Below are positions 45,644 through 54,361 of a stretch of DNA of 64,000 nt, in pieces; the stretch's first letter is position 1, and every line of letters begins with the position of its first letter. The stretch covers positions 1 to 64,000 of the forward strand of contig JAUXXJ010000026.1 in NCBI GenBank assembly GCA_030681195.1. Direction: 5' to 3'. The notes under the pieces are model-generated. The model was not told where the DNA came from. It did not search any database and saw only the letters and a program-made list of their open reading frames with translations. Both the position numbers and the translations under genes were made by a program. This DNA comes from Rhodocyclaceae bacterium. Its GTDB lineage: Bacteria > Pseudomonadota > Gammaproteobacteria > Burkholderiales > Rhodocyclaceae.

Positions 45644-46609
45644 TCACTCCGGCTGGCAAATCTCGCCGCGTTTGATCCCCAGCAGGGTTCGGCCGGTGAG
45701 CAGTGCCAGCACCAACGTCAGAACCGTCAACAGCAGGACGCCAAGCGGCAAGAACAAGCCGCCAAGATTTTCCGCCATGACCAGTGTCGCAATGGTGATT
45801 GCCGCCAGCGGGAAGGAATAAGCCCAGGCCGAGAGGAAGAAGCGCACGCGGAAAAAGCGCAGCGCATTGCTGGCGAGCAGCAGCGTCATGAACAGGGCCA
45901 CGTAATAGAGGATGCGCGCAAAGGCGTCGATGTTGCCGCCATTGAGTTTTACCCAGGCAATAAACCCGACGGCGGGCGGCGCGATCAGGATGAACAGCGT
46001 CGGCGTCAGACGCTCGGGCAGCGGCTCATGGAAGAACAAGCGGTACATGACGATGGTCATCAGCACCAGCCAGAACACCAGCCCGATGCTGAAGAAGAAC
46101 CAGGAAATTTCCGGCGGGGCGAGGGTCACGCCGGCGACTGGCACGATGACATTGCCAACCACCGGGATGAACCAAGCCGGATTGGCGTGCTTGATATCGT
46201 AATGGGTGTGGTGAATCCAACTGCTCATCACCGTGATGGTGAAACCAAGGTGGAGCAGGACGCCGACTGACCACAGCCCGGTTGCCAGTTCCGGCTGTCG
46301 CTCGGTGAAGGCGGCCGCCAGCAACAGCAAGGAAATCGAGAAAGCGGGAAAGAAGTTGATGCGCACCGGGTGGGCAAACTCATGTTGCACGGCCGGCCAG
46401 CAGCGCGTCAGCTTGCTCAGGTAAATCAGGGTGAGAACAGAAAACAGCCCAGCAGCCCATAGCGTCAGCGCGCAACCGATGCCCTCTGGAACACCGAGCA
46501 CGACGTGGGCTTTTTTCCATGCGATGGCCAATCCGGTCGTGCCCATCACGCTGGCAAAGAAGGAAATCGGGAAATGTTCGAGTCGCTGGGGAGTGGCCGG
46601 AGCGTTCAT
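45644..46609 (-). CDS. TDT/SLAC1-family transporter (TehA-like)
   Basis: 321 residues with ten predicted helices. Begins FPISFFASVMGTTGLAIAW, typical of the tellurite-resistance/dicarboxylate transporter (SLAC1-like anion channel) family. Transported anion unknown; sulfite, malate or nitrite-type anions are family candidates. Its GAAAGGACAG ribosome-binding site is strong. Divergent from the sigma-54 activator at 46686. Confidence 0.85.
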   Translation of the reverse strand: MNAPATPQRLEHFPISFFASVMGTTGLAIAWKKAHVVLGVPEGIGCALTLWAAGLFSVLTLIYLSKLTRCWPAVQHEFAHPVRINFFPAFSISLLLLAAAFTERQPELATGLWSVGVLLHLGFTITVMSSWIHHTHYDIKHANPAWFIPVVGNVIVPVAGVTLAPPEISWFFFSIGLVFWLVLMTIVMYRLFFHEPLPERLTPTLFILIAPPAVGFIAWVKLNGGNIDAFARILYYVALFMTLLLASNALRFFRVRFFLSAWAYSFPLAAITIATLVMAENLGGLFLPLGVLLLTVLTLVLALLTGRTLLGIKRGEICQPE

Positions 46610-46667
46610 GTCTGTCCTTTCAGTCGTTCGCCTGATTATAAGTATTTACTAACATTCAATCGGTAGT

Positions 46668-46681
46668 GACATAATTGTCAT
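46668..46681. promoter_or_regulatory. Palindrome between the transporter and activator genes
   Basis: TGACA-TAAT-TGTCA is a perfect inverted repeat 4 bp before the activator ATG, in the 76-bp divergent gap. A likely operator or autoregulatory site; the binder is unknown. Confidence 0.4.
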
Positions 46682-46685
46682 CACC

Positions 46686-48023
46686 ATGACACAACTGACA
46701 CCACCCTTGCCGCCCGTCGAACTGATCTCCTATCTGGATACGCTGGTTGAGCCGCATATCCTGTGCGATACGGATTACCGCATTGTGGCAGCAAACTTGG
46801 CGTATCGGCGCGATTACGGGGATGCAAAGGCCCTGATCGGGCAGACCTGCTATGCCGTGTCGCACCACTATGCGGCGCCTTGCGATCAGGCGGGAGAAAC
46901 CTGCCCGCTCAAGCAGAGCCTCAAGTCCCGGCAACGTGAGCGCGTGCTTCACCTGCACCACACGCCGCACGGCGAGGCATATGTCAACATCGAACTGGCG
47001 CCCATTCTCGGGGCCGATGGGCAGGTGGCCTACTTCATCGAAAAGATGGAGCCGCTCGGCGTCTCACATGACTTGGCCGAGGCACGTACCCTGGTCGGGC
47101 GGGCGCCGACCTTCCGGCGCATGCTGGAACTGATGGGGCGGGTAGCACCTTCCGATGCAACGGTGATGCTGCAGGGCGAGTCGGGCACCGGCAAGGAACT
47201 GGTCGCCAAGGCGATTCATGATGCCAGCCGCCGTGCCGAACGCCCCTTCGTTGCCGTCGATTGTTCCGGCCTGACGGAAACCCTGTTCGAGAGCGAGTTG
47301 TTCGGCCATGAAAAGGGCTCCTTCACGGGTGCCTCGGCACGCCGCATTGGGCTGGTCGAGGCAGCGTCGGGGGGCACCCTGTTTCTCGACGAGTTGGGCG
47401 ACATTCCACTCGGCATGCAGGTCAAACTGCTGCGTTTGCTTGAGACGGGCACCTTTCGGCGTGTCGGTGCGAGCGATTTCATGAAGGCGGATATTCGCCT
47501 GATCTCGGCCACGCACCGCAATTTGCGGGCAATGGTCGATGATGGGCGCTTCCGTCAAGATTTGTATTACCGCCTGAATACCTTTCCGATTGCACTGCCC
47601 GCCTTGCGCGAGCGGCGCGAGGATGTCCCCCTGCTGGCTGAGGCCTTGTTGAGCCGCGTTGCGCCGGGGCGAACGCTGCGATTGACACCGGCGGCGCTGG
47701 CCTGCCTGATGCACTACGATTATCCGGGCAACGTGCGTGAACTGCGCAACGTGCTGGAGCGTGCCAGCCTGCTCTCTGATGGCAACGAAATTCATCCGAC
47801 GCATTTGCCGGAGGAAGTGCAGGGAACCGTCCATGCAAAAGTCGGCGTTGGCGAGACGGCATTGCTACCGAAAAATGGCCCCTTGACGCTTTCGGCACTG
47901 GAGGCAACCACCTTGTACGAACGCCTGGCGCAACATCGTGGCAACCGCAAGTCGCTGGCGGCCGAACTGGGCATCAGTGAGCGGACGCTTTATCGCAAGT
48001 TGCGTGGGTTGCACTGTCAGTGA
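46686..48023 (+). CDS. Sigma-54-dependent transcriptional activator with Cys-rich PAS domain
   Basis: 445 residues. N-terminal PAS-type sensor (about 10-120) with clustered Cys/His in CYAVSHHYAAPCDQAGETC. Central AAA+ domain: Walker A GESGTGKE, GSFTGA loop that contacts sigma-54, GTLFLDELGD. C-terminal Fis-type HTH (about 405-443). KVGVGETA, around residue 385-392 in the linker, derives from the dispersed repeat. Possible targets are the divergent transporter or the downstream small-RNA promoter at 48138. Confidence 0.9.
   Translation: MTQLTPPLPPVELISYLDTLVEPHILCDTDYRIVAANLAYRRDYGDAKALIGQTCYAVSHHYAAPCDQAGETCPLKQSLKSRQRERVLHLHHTPHGEAYVNIELAPILGADGQVAYFIEKMEPLGVSHDLAEARTLVGRAPTFRRMLELMGRVAPSDATVMLQGESGTGKELVAKAIHDASRRAERPFVAVDCSGLTETLFESELFGHEKGSFTGASARRIGLVEAASGGTLFLDELGDIPLGMQVKLLRLLETGTFRRVGASDFMKADIRLISATHRNLRAMVDDGRFRQDLYYRLNTFPIALPALRERREDVPLLAEALLSRVAPGRTLRLTPAALACLMHYDYPGNVRELRNVLERASLLSDGNEIHPTHLPEEVQGTVHAKVGVGETALLPKNGPLTLSALEATTLYERLAQHRGNRKSLAAELGISERTLYRKLRGLHCQ
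47837..47860 (+). repeat. Dispersed 24-bp repeat in the activator gene
   Basis: Two mismatches; encodes KVGVGETA between the AAA+ domain and the HTH. Confidence 0.8.
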
Positions 48024-48027
48024 TCTG

Positions 48028-48061
48028 TGCCAACTTGGCAGCCATGACTGTCAAGTTGGCA
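48028..48061. promoter_or_regulatory. Upstream activating sequence-like inverted repeat
   Basis: TGCCAACTTG (48028-48037) and CAAGTTGGCA (48052-48061) are perfect inverted half-sites separated by 14 bp. They start 5 bp after the activator stop codon and 77 to 110 bp upstream of a sigma-54-type promoter, the usual distance for an enhancer site. Confidence 0.5.
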
Positions 48062-48137
48062 TGAATTTGATCGCACATAACGGTGTTATTTTTAATAACT
48101 TATTGATAGTTAAAGAATCATGTGCGGTACCGTGGGG

Positions 48138-48153
48138 TGGCACGGCTCTTGAT
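48138..48153 (+). promoter_or_regulatory. Sigma-54 (-24/-12) promoter
   Basis: TGGCACG-GCTC-TTGAT matches the -24 element perfectly. The -12 element differs by one base (TTGAT for TTGCW). GG and the -12 pair have correct 10-bp spacing. The start site is expected near 48164. The region between this and the inverted repeat at 48028 is AT-rich, suited to DNA bending. Confidence 0.6.
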
Positions 48154-48163
48154 ATATAGAAGA

Positions 48164-48318
48164 CAAGAAGCGGTGCAAGCATCAGGTTGCTACAGAAGAA
48201 CGTCTTTGTCCCCCTGATCTGGGCGTTCTGATGACCTCCTCCACGTTCGACACGTGCAATACCTTCCCTCAGGTGCTTGTGGCGAATATTTCGGCAACCC
48301 GCACCGCTTCTCTTTTTT
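48164..48318 (+). ncRNA. Candidate sigma-54-driven small RNA
   Basis: About 155 nt with no credible ORF. The ends pair over 11 bp (48166-48176 with 48301-48311) and are followed by six T's (48313-48318), so the closing stem doubles as a terminator. Inner pairings: GGTTGC (48185-48190) with GCAACC (48294-48299); AGAACG/CGTTCT (48197-48202/48224-48229); CACGT/ACGTG (48242-48246/48252-48256); ACCT/AGGT (48261-48274). The C-rich CCTCCTCC (48235-48242) could pair with Shine-Dalgarno sequences. A 6S-like RNA is an alternative, but I do not see its conserved bulge. Confidence 0.55.
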
Positions 48319-48328
48319 CCCCTAGCAC

Positions 48329-48367
48329 AAAACAAAAACGCCAGCAGGCGGAGCCATGCTGGCGTTT
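48329..48367 (-). terminator. rpmB-rpmG intrinsic terminator
   Basis: AAACGCCAGCA (48336-48346) pairs with TGCTGGCGTTT (48357-48367). On the minus strand TTTTTGTTTT follows. Confidence 0.85.
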
Positions 48368-48390
48368 CCTACTGCAAGTAAGCGATGGGC

Positions 48391-48561
48391 TTACTTCAGC
48401 TTGATTTCCTTGTAGAGCACATGTTTGCGTGCCTTGGGATCGTACTTCATAAACTCCAGCTTTTCAGGCGTGGTGCGCTTGTTCTTGCTGGTGGTATAGA
48501 AGTGCCCGGTACCTGCCGTGGATTCGAGCTTGATTTTTTCGCGTCCGCCTTTGGATGCCAT
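48391..48561 (-). CDS. rpmG: Ribosomal protein L33
   Basis: 56 residues, found directly from the sequence: [15 protein letters not shown] at the start and [18 protein letters not shown] at the end. No zinc cysteines (C-minus form). 16 bp downstream of rpmB, in the conserved rpmB-rpmG order. Confidence 0.95.
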   Translation of the reverse strand: MASKGGREKIKLESTAGTGHFYTTSKNKRTTPEKLEFMKYDPKARKHVLYKEIKLK

Positions 48562-48577
48562 GGTCGCTTACTCCTGG

Positions 48578-48814
48578 TTAAACGGCTTCGCCACGTTCGC
48601 GCAACTCGGCGAGAACGATGTCGATGCCTTTCTTGTCGATGGTGCGCAGGCCGGCGTTCGAGACGCGCAGACGCACAAAGCGGTTTTCGGATTCAACCCA
48701 GAAACGGCGATTCTGCAGGTTAGGCAGATAGCGACGCTTGGTCTTGTTGTTAGCGTGGGACACATGGTTCCCCACCATCGGGGCCTTGCCCGTCACTTGG
48801 CAAACGCGGGACAT
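48578..48814 (-). CDS. rpmB: Ribosomal protein L28
   Basis: 78 residues, begins [16 protein letters not shown] and contains [16 protein letters not shown], both diagnostic. First gene of the rpmBG operon. Confidence 0.96.
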   Translation of the reverse strand: MSRVCQVTGKAPMVGNHVSHANNKTKRRYLPNLQNRRFWVESENRFVRLRVSNAGLRTIDKKGIDIVLAELRERGEAV

Positions 48815-48889
48815 AATATTTGAACTCCAGTCGAACCTTGGTTAGGCTTTGGTTCCGAAAAAACAAATTCGGATTTAGGAAAGCCGTGC

Positions 48890-48919
48890 ATTCTACCCGA
48901 CAGTCAGAACTCTGGGCAA
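48890..48919 (-). promoter_or_regulatory. rpmB promoter
   Basis: Minus strand TTGCCC (48919-48914), 18-bp spacer, TAGAAT (48895-48890). Leader of about 70 nt to the rpmB ATG. Confidence 0.45.
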
Positions 48920-48944
48920 GCGTTTTGGGATTATTTCTCAATGC

Positions 48945-49625
48945 TCAGAGCAAACCGCGTTCTGCAAAAGAAAGCGGGGTGCTTTGGCCAGCCACGATGA
49001 AGTGATCGAGCAGACGGACATCCACCAGCGCGAGCGCCTCCTTGAGCGTGCGCGTCAGCATTTCGTCGGCCTTGGAGGGCTCGGCTAGACCACTTGGGTG
49101 GTTGTGAGCAAGGATGACCGCCGCCGCATTGCGGGCAAGCGCCTGTTTGACCACTTCGCGCGGATAGACGCTGGTTTGCGTCAAACTGCCCTTGAAGAGA
49201 ATTTCATCGGCAATCAGGTGGTTCTGGGCGTCCAGCCAGAGGGCAATAAAAACTTCTTGATGCAGCGGTGCCAACTTGAGGCGTAGCCAGTCGCGCACCG
49301 CGCCGGGCGCGGCCAGGGCCGGGCGGCTGCGCATGCCCTCATGCAAGCCGCGCCGTGCCAGTTCCAGCGTGGCGACGAGTTGCGCGGCCTTGGCGGGGCC
49401 GATGCCATTGACTTGCGTGAGTTCCTGCGGGGTGGCTGCGGCCAACTGGGCGAGGCTGTGGTTGAAGTGGGCGAGCAGGTCGCGCGCCAGTTCGACCGCG
49501 CTTTTACCCGTAACGCCGGTGCGCAGGAAAATGGCCAGCAATTCCGCATCGCTGAGTGCGGCCGGGCCTTGCGCCAGCAGGCGTTCGCGCGGTCGTTGGT
49601 CATCCGGCCAGTCGGTGATTGCCAT
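48945..49625 (-). CDS. radC: RadC/JAB-domain protein
   Basis: 226 residues from the ATG at 49625. N-terminal helix-hairpin-helix ([13 protein letters not shown]) and C-terminal MPN/JAB metal site [15 protein letters not shown]. Despite the historical name, a DNA-repair role is doubtful. Divergent from coaBC with 37 bp between. Confidence 0.9.
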   Translation of the reverse strand: MAITDWPDDQRPRERLLAQGPAALSDAELLAIFLRTGVTGKSAVELARDLLAHFNHSLAQLAAATPQELTQVNGIGPAKAAQLVATLELARRGLHEGMRSRPALAAPGAVRDWLRLKLAPLHQEVFIALWLDAQNHLIADEILFKGSLTQTSVYPREVVKQALARNAAAVILAHNHPSGLAEPSKADEMLTRTLKEALALVDVRLLDHFIVAGQSTPLSFAERGLL

Positions 49626-49662
49626 GTAGAATTGTCCATCCCAAAGCTGCATTCTATCTGTC

Positions 49663-50862
49663 ATGAATCCACTGCAAGGCAAGCGACTTGTCATCGGCGT
49701 TACAGGCGGCGTCGCGGCCTACAAAACCTGCGAACTCGCTCGCCTGCTGGTCAAGGCGGGCACCCAGGTTGATGTCGTCATGACGGATGCAGGCGCACGT
49801 TTTGTCGGCCCGCAAACCTTTCAGGCATTGACGGGACATCCGGTGTTTACCTCGATGTGGGATGAACGATTTTCCAACGGCATGGCGCACATTGATCTGA
49901 CCCATGGGGACGGGGGCGCGGATGCGATCCTCGTGGCGCCGGCGACGGCAAACTTCATGGCGAAGTTGGTGCATGGCCTGGCCGATGATCTGCTCTCGAC
50001 ACTTTGCCTGGCGCGCGATTGCCCACTTCTTGTGGCGCCGGCAATGAATCGGCAAATGTGGGAGGCCGCGCCAACGCAGCGCAATGTCGCACAACTTCGT
50101 GCGGATGGCATTCCTGTTCTCGGGCCTGCCAGTGGCGCGCAGGCGTGTGGTGAAGTGGGCGAAGGCCGCATGCTGGAGCCGACGGAACTTTTCGATGCCC
50201 TGGCGGCTTTCTTTCAGCCCAAGCTGCTACAGGGTAAGCGCGTCGTGCTGACGGTTGGCCCCACTTTCGAGCCGCTTGATCCAGTGCGTGGTCTCACCAA
50301 CAGCAGTTCAGGCAGGATGGGCTTTGCGCTGGCGCGCGCCTGCGCAGAAGTCGGCGCTGACGTGACGGCGATCTGCGGCCCGATTGGGCTGTCGACGCCT
50401 GCGGGCGTTCGGCGCGTGGATGTGCAAAGTGCGCTTGAAATGCGCGAAGCGGTGCTGGTGCAACTGCCGGCAGATATTTTCATCGGCGTGGCGGCGGTTG
50501 CCGATTTTCGCCCGGCCACATCGGCTGAACACAAGATCAAGAAAGGTGCCCAGGTCCTGACACTGGAACTGGTCGCCAACCCTGACATCCTCGCTGAAGT
50601 GGCGGGGCGCCCCGATGCGCCGTTCTGTGTCGGTTTTGCCGCCGAGAGCCGCAATCTGGCCGAGTACGCCGAAGGCAAGCGTCAGGCGAAGAAACTACCT
50701 TTGGTTGTCGGCAACCTGGTGCAGGACGGGCTGGGTGGCGAGACGAATACGGTGACCTTGTTCGATGCTGCCGGGGCGCACCCCCTGCCACCCGGTGACA
50801 AACTTGAAATTGCGCGCGCTATCGTGCGCCACATTGCGGAGCGTTTCCATGCACACCATTGA
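49663..50862 (+). CDS. coaBC: Bifunctional phosphopantothenoylcysteine decarboxylase/synthase
   Basis: 399 residues. N-terminal flavoprotein CoaC domain ([34 protein letters not shown]) and C-terminal CoaB domain ([22 protein letters not shown]). Coenzyme A synthesis, complementing panBCD at 28.7-30.8 kb. Overlaps dut by 14 bp. Confidence 0.95.
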   Translation: MNPLQGKRLVIGVTGGVAAYKTCELARLLVKAGTQVDVVMTDAGARFVGPQTFQALTGHPVFTSMWDERFSNGMAHIDLTHGDGGADAILVAPATANFMAKLVHGLADDLLSTLCLARDCPLLVAPAMNRQMWEAAPTQRNVAQLRADGIPVLGPASGAQACGEVGEGRMLEPTELFDALAAFFQPKLLQGKRVVLTVGPTFEPLDPVRGLTNSSSGRMGFALARACAEVGADVTAICGPIGLSTPAGVRRVDVQSALEMREAVLVQLPADIFIGVAAVADFRPATSAEHKIKKGAQVLTLELVANPDILAEVAGRPDAPFCVGFAAESRNLAEYAEGKRQAKKLPLVVGNLVQDGLGGETNTVTLFDAAGAHPLPPGDKLEIARAIVRHIAERFHAHH

Positions 50863-51310
50863 TGTTCGAATTCTCGATATTCGCCTGAAGGATTCGCAAG
50901 GCGAATATGCCCCGCACTACGCCACGCCGGGTGCGGCAGGCATGGACTTGCGAGCTTGCATTGAAGCGCCGGTGCGCGTGCATCCGGGCGAGACGACCTT
51001 GATTCCAACGGGCATTGCCATTCATCTGGCTGACCCCGGCATGGCGGCAATGATCCTGCCGCGCTCGGGATTGGGGCACAAGCACGGCATCGTGCTGGGC
51101 AATCTGGTCGGCTTGATCGACTCCGATTACCAGGGCGAGATCTTCGTCTCCTTGTGGAACCGTGGCAAGGAGGTTTTCCTGCTCAACCCGCTCGACCGCA
51201 TTGCGCAACTGATCGTGGTGCCGGTGTTGCAAGTGGCTTTCAATGTTGTCGAGAATTTCGAGGAATCGCACCGCGGCGCCGGTGGTTTCGGTAGTACCGG
51301 CAAGGCATAA
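50849..51310 (+). CDS. dut: dUTP pyrophosphatase
   Basis: 153 residues from the ATG at 50849. Conserved motifs [33 protein letters not shown] and the C-terminal [11 protein letters not shown]. Removes dUTP and supplies dUMP. Classic coaBC-dut pair. Confidence 0.96.
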   Translation: MHTIDVRILDIRLKDSQGEYAPHYATPGAAGMDLRACIEAPVRVHPGETTLIPTGIAIHLADPGMAAMILPRSGLGHKHGIVLGNLVGLIDSDYQGEIFVSLWNRGKEVFLLNPLDRIAQLIVVPVLQVAFNVVENFEESHRGAGGFGSTGKA

Positions 51311-51331
51311 AAAACCCCCGCCGTAGCGGGG
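51310..51331. terminator. Bidirectional terminator between dut and the SHP genes
   Basis: CCCCGC-CGTA-GCGGGG hairpin at 51316-51331. The minus-strand reading ends in TTTTTT. Same hairpin as at 52366-52381. Confidence 0.75.
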
Positions 51332-51350
51332 TTCGCGGTGTGACTTGAAC

Positions 51351-51815
51351 TTACTTCACGGAAAGCAAGTAAGTCAGGAAGTTTCCTTTTTCCATCGACG
51401 TGCAATCACGGCTGTAGAGGTCTCGGCAGTGCTTGCTGAAGTTCTTTTCGACTTTCTCGACACTGGTGAACCGCTCTGGGCTGACGGCAGGAGCCAGCGG
51501 CTTGATGGGTTTCTTGCTCTGGTTGTGCGTGCCTTCCTTCTTCGGGTCGTCGGTGTGACAGGCGGCACAGGCGGGCATTTCGTCACCCTCCCAATTACGG
51601 CTCATGAGATAGATCTGGCGGCCATTTTCAGCGGAGAACTCTTCGGCTGCGAACGGTTTGCCTTTGGCATTTTTGCTTGCTTCGGCCTTGGCTTTTTCCC
51701 CATACTGGACGATAAGCTTCTTCATGATGTCCGTTTGCGTCGGGGAAATGCCTTGTGCTTGTACTGGCAGTGCAATGGTGCCGGCCATGGCCAGCAGTAG
51801 TGCGATTTTTCTCAT
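51351..51815 (-). CDS. SHP/DUF1924-type cytochrome c (first copy)
   Basis: 154 residues from the ATG at 51815, preceded by GGAGG. Signal peptide ends VQA-QG. One haem motif C83-AA-C86-H87 in a DUF1924 domain, with C-terminal cysteines (CRDLYSRDC) likely in a disulfide. DUF1924 includes the Sphaeroides haem protein, a high-spin cytochrome c that binds O2 and NO. Paralogue of the next gene; last of the cytochrome operon. Confidence 0.8.
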   Translation of the reverse strand: MRKIALLLAMAGTIALPVQAQGISPTQTDIMKKLIVQYGEKAKAEASKNAKGKPFAAEEFSAENGRQIYLMSRNWEGDEMPACAACHTDDPKKEGTHNQSKKPIKPLAPAVSPERFTSVEKVEKNFSKHCRDLYSRDCTSMEKGNFLTYLLSVK

Positions 51816-51857
51816 TATCAATCCTCCGTTGGTTGTTACGTGCCGCGCCCTGGATGA

Positions 51858-52325
51858 TTACTTCAGTGACATCATGTAGGAGATGAAGTTGCCTTTATCG
51901 TAGGCCAGACAGTCTCTCTCGTACAGGTCCATGCAGTGCTCGGTAAAGTTGCGCTCGACCTTCTGGATATCGGTGAAGCGTTCGGGGTTGACCGACGGCG
52001 CCAGCGGCTTGATCGGTTTCTTCGTCTGGATGTGCTTGCCCACCTTGGCCGGGTCTTCGGTGTGGCAGCCCGAGCAGCTGTAGTCATTGTCCTGCCAGGT
52101 ACGCCGCTTCAGGTAGAGCTCGCGGCCGATCTCGGCGGAGAATGGCTTGTTGGCATGCTTCGATGCCCCGCCCCGTGCATTGGGATCTTTGGCTTCCAGC
52201 TTGGCTTTTTCGGCAAACTTGGTCATGAGTTGCTTCATGATGTCGGTTTGCTTCGCCGTGATCTCCGCATTCACTGGTAAGGCAATCAAACCAGCTGACA
52301 AGAACAGCAGATAAAAGCGCTTCAT
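51858..52325 (-). CDS. SHP/DUF1924-type cytochrome c (second copy)
   Basis: 155 residues from the ATG at 52325. Signal peptide ends VNA-EI; haem motif CSGCH; the C-terminal CMDLYERDC parallels the first copy. The two are clearly paralogous and arose by tandem duplication. A terminator separates this pair from the upstream flavocytochrome genes. Confidence 0.8.
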   Translation of the reverse strand: MKRFYLLFLSAGLIALPVNAEITAKQTDIMKQLMTKFAEKAKLEAKDPNARGGASKHANKPFSAEIGRELYLKRRTWQDNDYSCSGCHTEDPAKVGKHIQTKKPIKPLAPSVNPERFTDIQKVERNFTEHCMDLYERDCLAYDKGNFISYMMSLK

Positions 52326-52362
52326 AGACGATCTTCCTTTCTTGAGAGACGAGGCATGAAAC

Positions 52363-52386
52363 AAACCCCGCCGTAGCGGGGTTTTT
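52363..52386. terminator. Terminator between fccB and the SHP pair
   Basis: Hairpin CCCCGC-CGTA-GCGGGG (52366-52381), the same core as at 51316-51331. It is followed on the plus strand by TTTTT; the minus-strand T run is interrupted (GTTTGTTT), so readthrough into the SHP genes is possible. Confidence 0.65.
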
Positions 52387-52404
52387 CTTGATGGCAGAGC
52401 AGAC

Positions 52405-53727
52405 TCAGGTCGACATCTCGGTCAGAATGTTCTTCAGCCAGCTTTCACCGTAGGCGTGTTCTGCCTTGGTCAGTGAGAAGTCGGCCGGTGAAATCGCCGT
52501 TGCGGGCGACTTGATCTTGCCGTTTTGCAGATTGAAGACCTGCGCAATGCTGACCGACTCGTGGTCGCTGATCGCGCTGTAGCAAACGTTGATGCCGGAA
52601 AACTCTACTGTCGGCTTGCCGTTCATCAGGTTCAAAACGTTTTGTGCGCAGAACTTCGCTTGCGAGTTGGCGGAGTAGCCGGACTTTGGCATCGGGGGGC
52701 CATCGGAGGGCAGTGCGGTTGCGTCGCCGATGATGTGAACGCCCTTCGCCTTGGGGGACTCGAAGCTGATCGCATCGACCGGGCACCAACGTTTGTCGTC
52801 GCCGACGAGACCGGACTTGACCATGATGTCGGCGGCGCGTTGTGGCGGAATCAGGTTGATGACATCGCCCTTGAAGTCCTCGATGCCCTCGATGCTGACT
52901 GACTTGCCGGCGACATTGACCTGGGTGACCTTCTTGCCGCCAATGTACTGGAAGTTGTCCTTGTAGTAGGTGCTCCAGGCCTTGGTAAACAGCGGCTTCT
53001 TGGAAACGACATCGGGGTTGGCATCCAGCAGGATCAGCTTGGACTTCGGCTTGTGCTTTTTCAGGTAATGGGCGATCAGGCAGGAACGCTCATAGGGGCC
53101 GGGCGGGCAACGGTAGGGCGTGAGCGGCATGCTCATGACCACGGTGCCGCCATCCGGCATGGCTTGCAACTGGTTGCGAAGCAGGGTCGATTGAGCACCG
53201 GCTTTCCATGCATGCGGGAAGGCTTCGGCGGTCTTGGCGTTGTAGCCCTCAATTTCCTCGGTACGGAAGTCGATACCCGGAGAGACGATGCAGCGGTCGT
53301 AAGCGAGCGTGCCTTCGGTGGTGACAACTTTCTTGGCGGCAGCGTCGATCTGGGTGACTTCGGCGTAGACCATCTTGATACCGTGATTGGCGGCGAGCTT
53401 GTCGTAGCCGATCGTGATGGCATTCATGTCATTGGTCATGCCGGCAATGTAGAAGTTGCTGAACGGGCAGGAAACGAACTGCTTGCTCTTTTCGACCAGT
53501 ACGACTTCGATGGACTTGTCGAGCATGCGAATGTACTTGGCGGCAATGGTGCCACCATAGCCGCCGCCGACGACGACAACGCGACGTGCGCTGCCCTTAG
53601 GCATGAGTTCGGCGGTCTTGCCAACGGCGGGGGCATCACCACTCCCTGTTGTGGTGGCGCAACCGGCAAGGGCCAGGCCAGAGGCGCTGCCGACCAGCTT
53701 GATAAAACTTCTGCGATCAAATGTCAT
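52405..53727 (-). CDS. fccB: Flavocytochrome c sulfide dehydrogenase, flavoprotein subunit
   Basis: 440 residues. Tat-like signal DRRSFIKLVGSASGLALAGCA; FAD motif VVVVGGGYGGTIAAKYI. The redox-active cysteine pair of FCSD is conserved: C207 in YRCPPGPYER and C315 in RWCPVD. C-terminal FCSD flavin-binding domain. It oxidises sulfide and passes electrons to its cytochrome partner, encoded immediately upstream. Confidence 0.9.
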   Translation of the reverse strand: MTFDRRSFIKLVGSASGLALAGCATTTGSGDAPAVGKTAELMPKGSARRVVVVGGGYGGTIAAKYIRMLDKSIEVVLVEKSKQFVSCPFSNFYIAGMTNDMNAITIGYDKLAANHGIKMVYAEVTQIDAAAKKVVTTEGTLAYDRCIVSPGIDFRTEEIEGYNAKTAEAFPHAWKAGAQSTLLRNQLQAMPDGGTVVMSMPLTPYRCPPGPYERSCLIAHYLKKHKPKSKLILLDANPDVVSKKPLFTKAWSTYYKDNFQYIGGKKVTQVNVAGKSVSIEGIEDFKGDVINLIPPQRAADIMVKSGLVGDDKRWCPVDAISFESPKAKGVHIIGDATALPSDGPPMPKSGYSANSQAKFCAQNVLNLMNGKPTVEFSGINVCYSAISDHESVSIAQVFNLQNGKIKSPATAISPADFSLTKAEHAYGESWLKNILTEMST

Positions 53728-53739
53728 GTACTTTTCCCC

Positions 53740-54321
53740 TTATTTGACGCTAGCGTAGAAGTGCAGCAGCGCTTCGCGATCTTCTTTCGACAGCTTGTTC
53801 CACTTGTCGGCCATGTCTTTCGGCATCTTGCGTGCGCCCGAATCATAAAGCGCAGCTTGCATCTTCAGGTATTCAAGCCACTGACTGGCCATGACGGGTG
53901 TGTCGTCCTTGCCGTCCTTGCCCTGATCGATGTGGCAGCGTGAGCAGTTGGCATCCTCGATCTCTTCGCCTCTCTTGGCTTTGGCAGCATCGACCATCTG
54001 CGTGGTGGGATGAAACTTCTGCTTGGAGAAGAACTCGCCCATGGCAGCAAACTCAGCATCGCTGTAACCCTTGGCCAGACGGCCCATCACGGTCGAGGGA
54101 CGATCACCGCTCTTGAATTTCTTCATCGCGTCGACAATCGATGCCTTCGACTGGCTGGCCAGGCTCGGCATGGTCATGCCGGCGCTGCCGCCGTTAGTGC
54201 CGTGACAGCCAGCACAGGCGTACGAGAGCATTTCCGGGGTGGGTGGGGCGGCCATTACTGCGCCACTAAAGGTGCAGCCGGCTACCAATGCCCAACTGAC
54301 CAGGCTTTTTTTCATTTTCAT
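53740..54321 (-). CDS. fccA: Dihaem cytochrome c, FCSD partner (c4-like)
   Basis: 193 residues with GGAGGAGG upstream of the ATG. Signal peptide ends VMA-AP. Haem motifs C36-AG-C39-H40 and C126-SR-C129-H130. It receives electrons from FccB. The 12-bp gap to fccB supports co-transcription. Confidence 0.85.
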   Translation of the reverse strand: MKMKKSLVSWALVAGCTFSGAVMAAPPTPEMLSYACAGCHGTNGGSAGMTMPSLASQSKASIVDAMKKFKSGDRPSTVMGRLAKGYSDAEFAAMGEFFSKQKFHPTTQMVDAAKAKRGEEIEDANCSRCHIDQGKDGKDDTPVMASQWLEYLKMQAALYDSGARKMPKDMADKWNKLSKEDREALLHFYASVK

Positions 54322-54361
54322 CGGGTTCCTCCTCCTGTTCCTGTTTAAAAGGTACTGCGAT

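Noticed and set aside
48164..48318. 6S RNA as the identity of the small-RNA candidate
   Set aside because: The ends pair and a T run follows, as in 6S RNA, but I do not see a clear central bulge with 6S-type flanks, and the promoter looks sigma-54-dependent.
50346..50369. Repeat-like stretch inside coaBC
   Set aside because: About 21 of 24 bases match, but the residues ([11 protein letters not shown]) correspond to the conserved GAxVTLxxGP segment of CoaB, so ordinary homology explains it.
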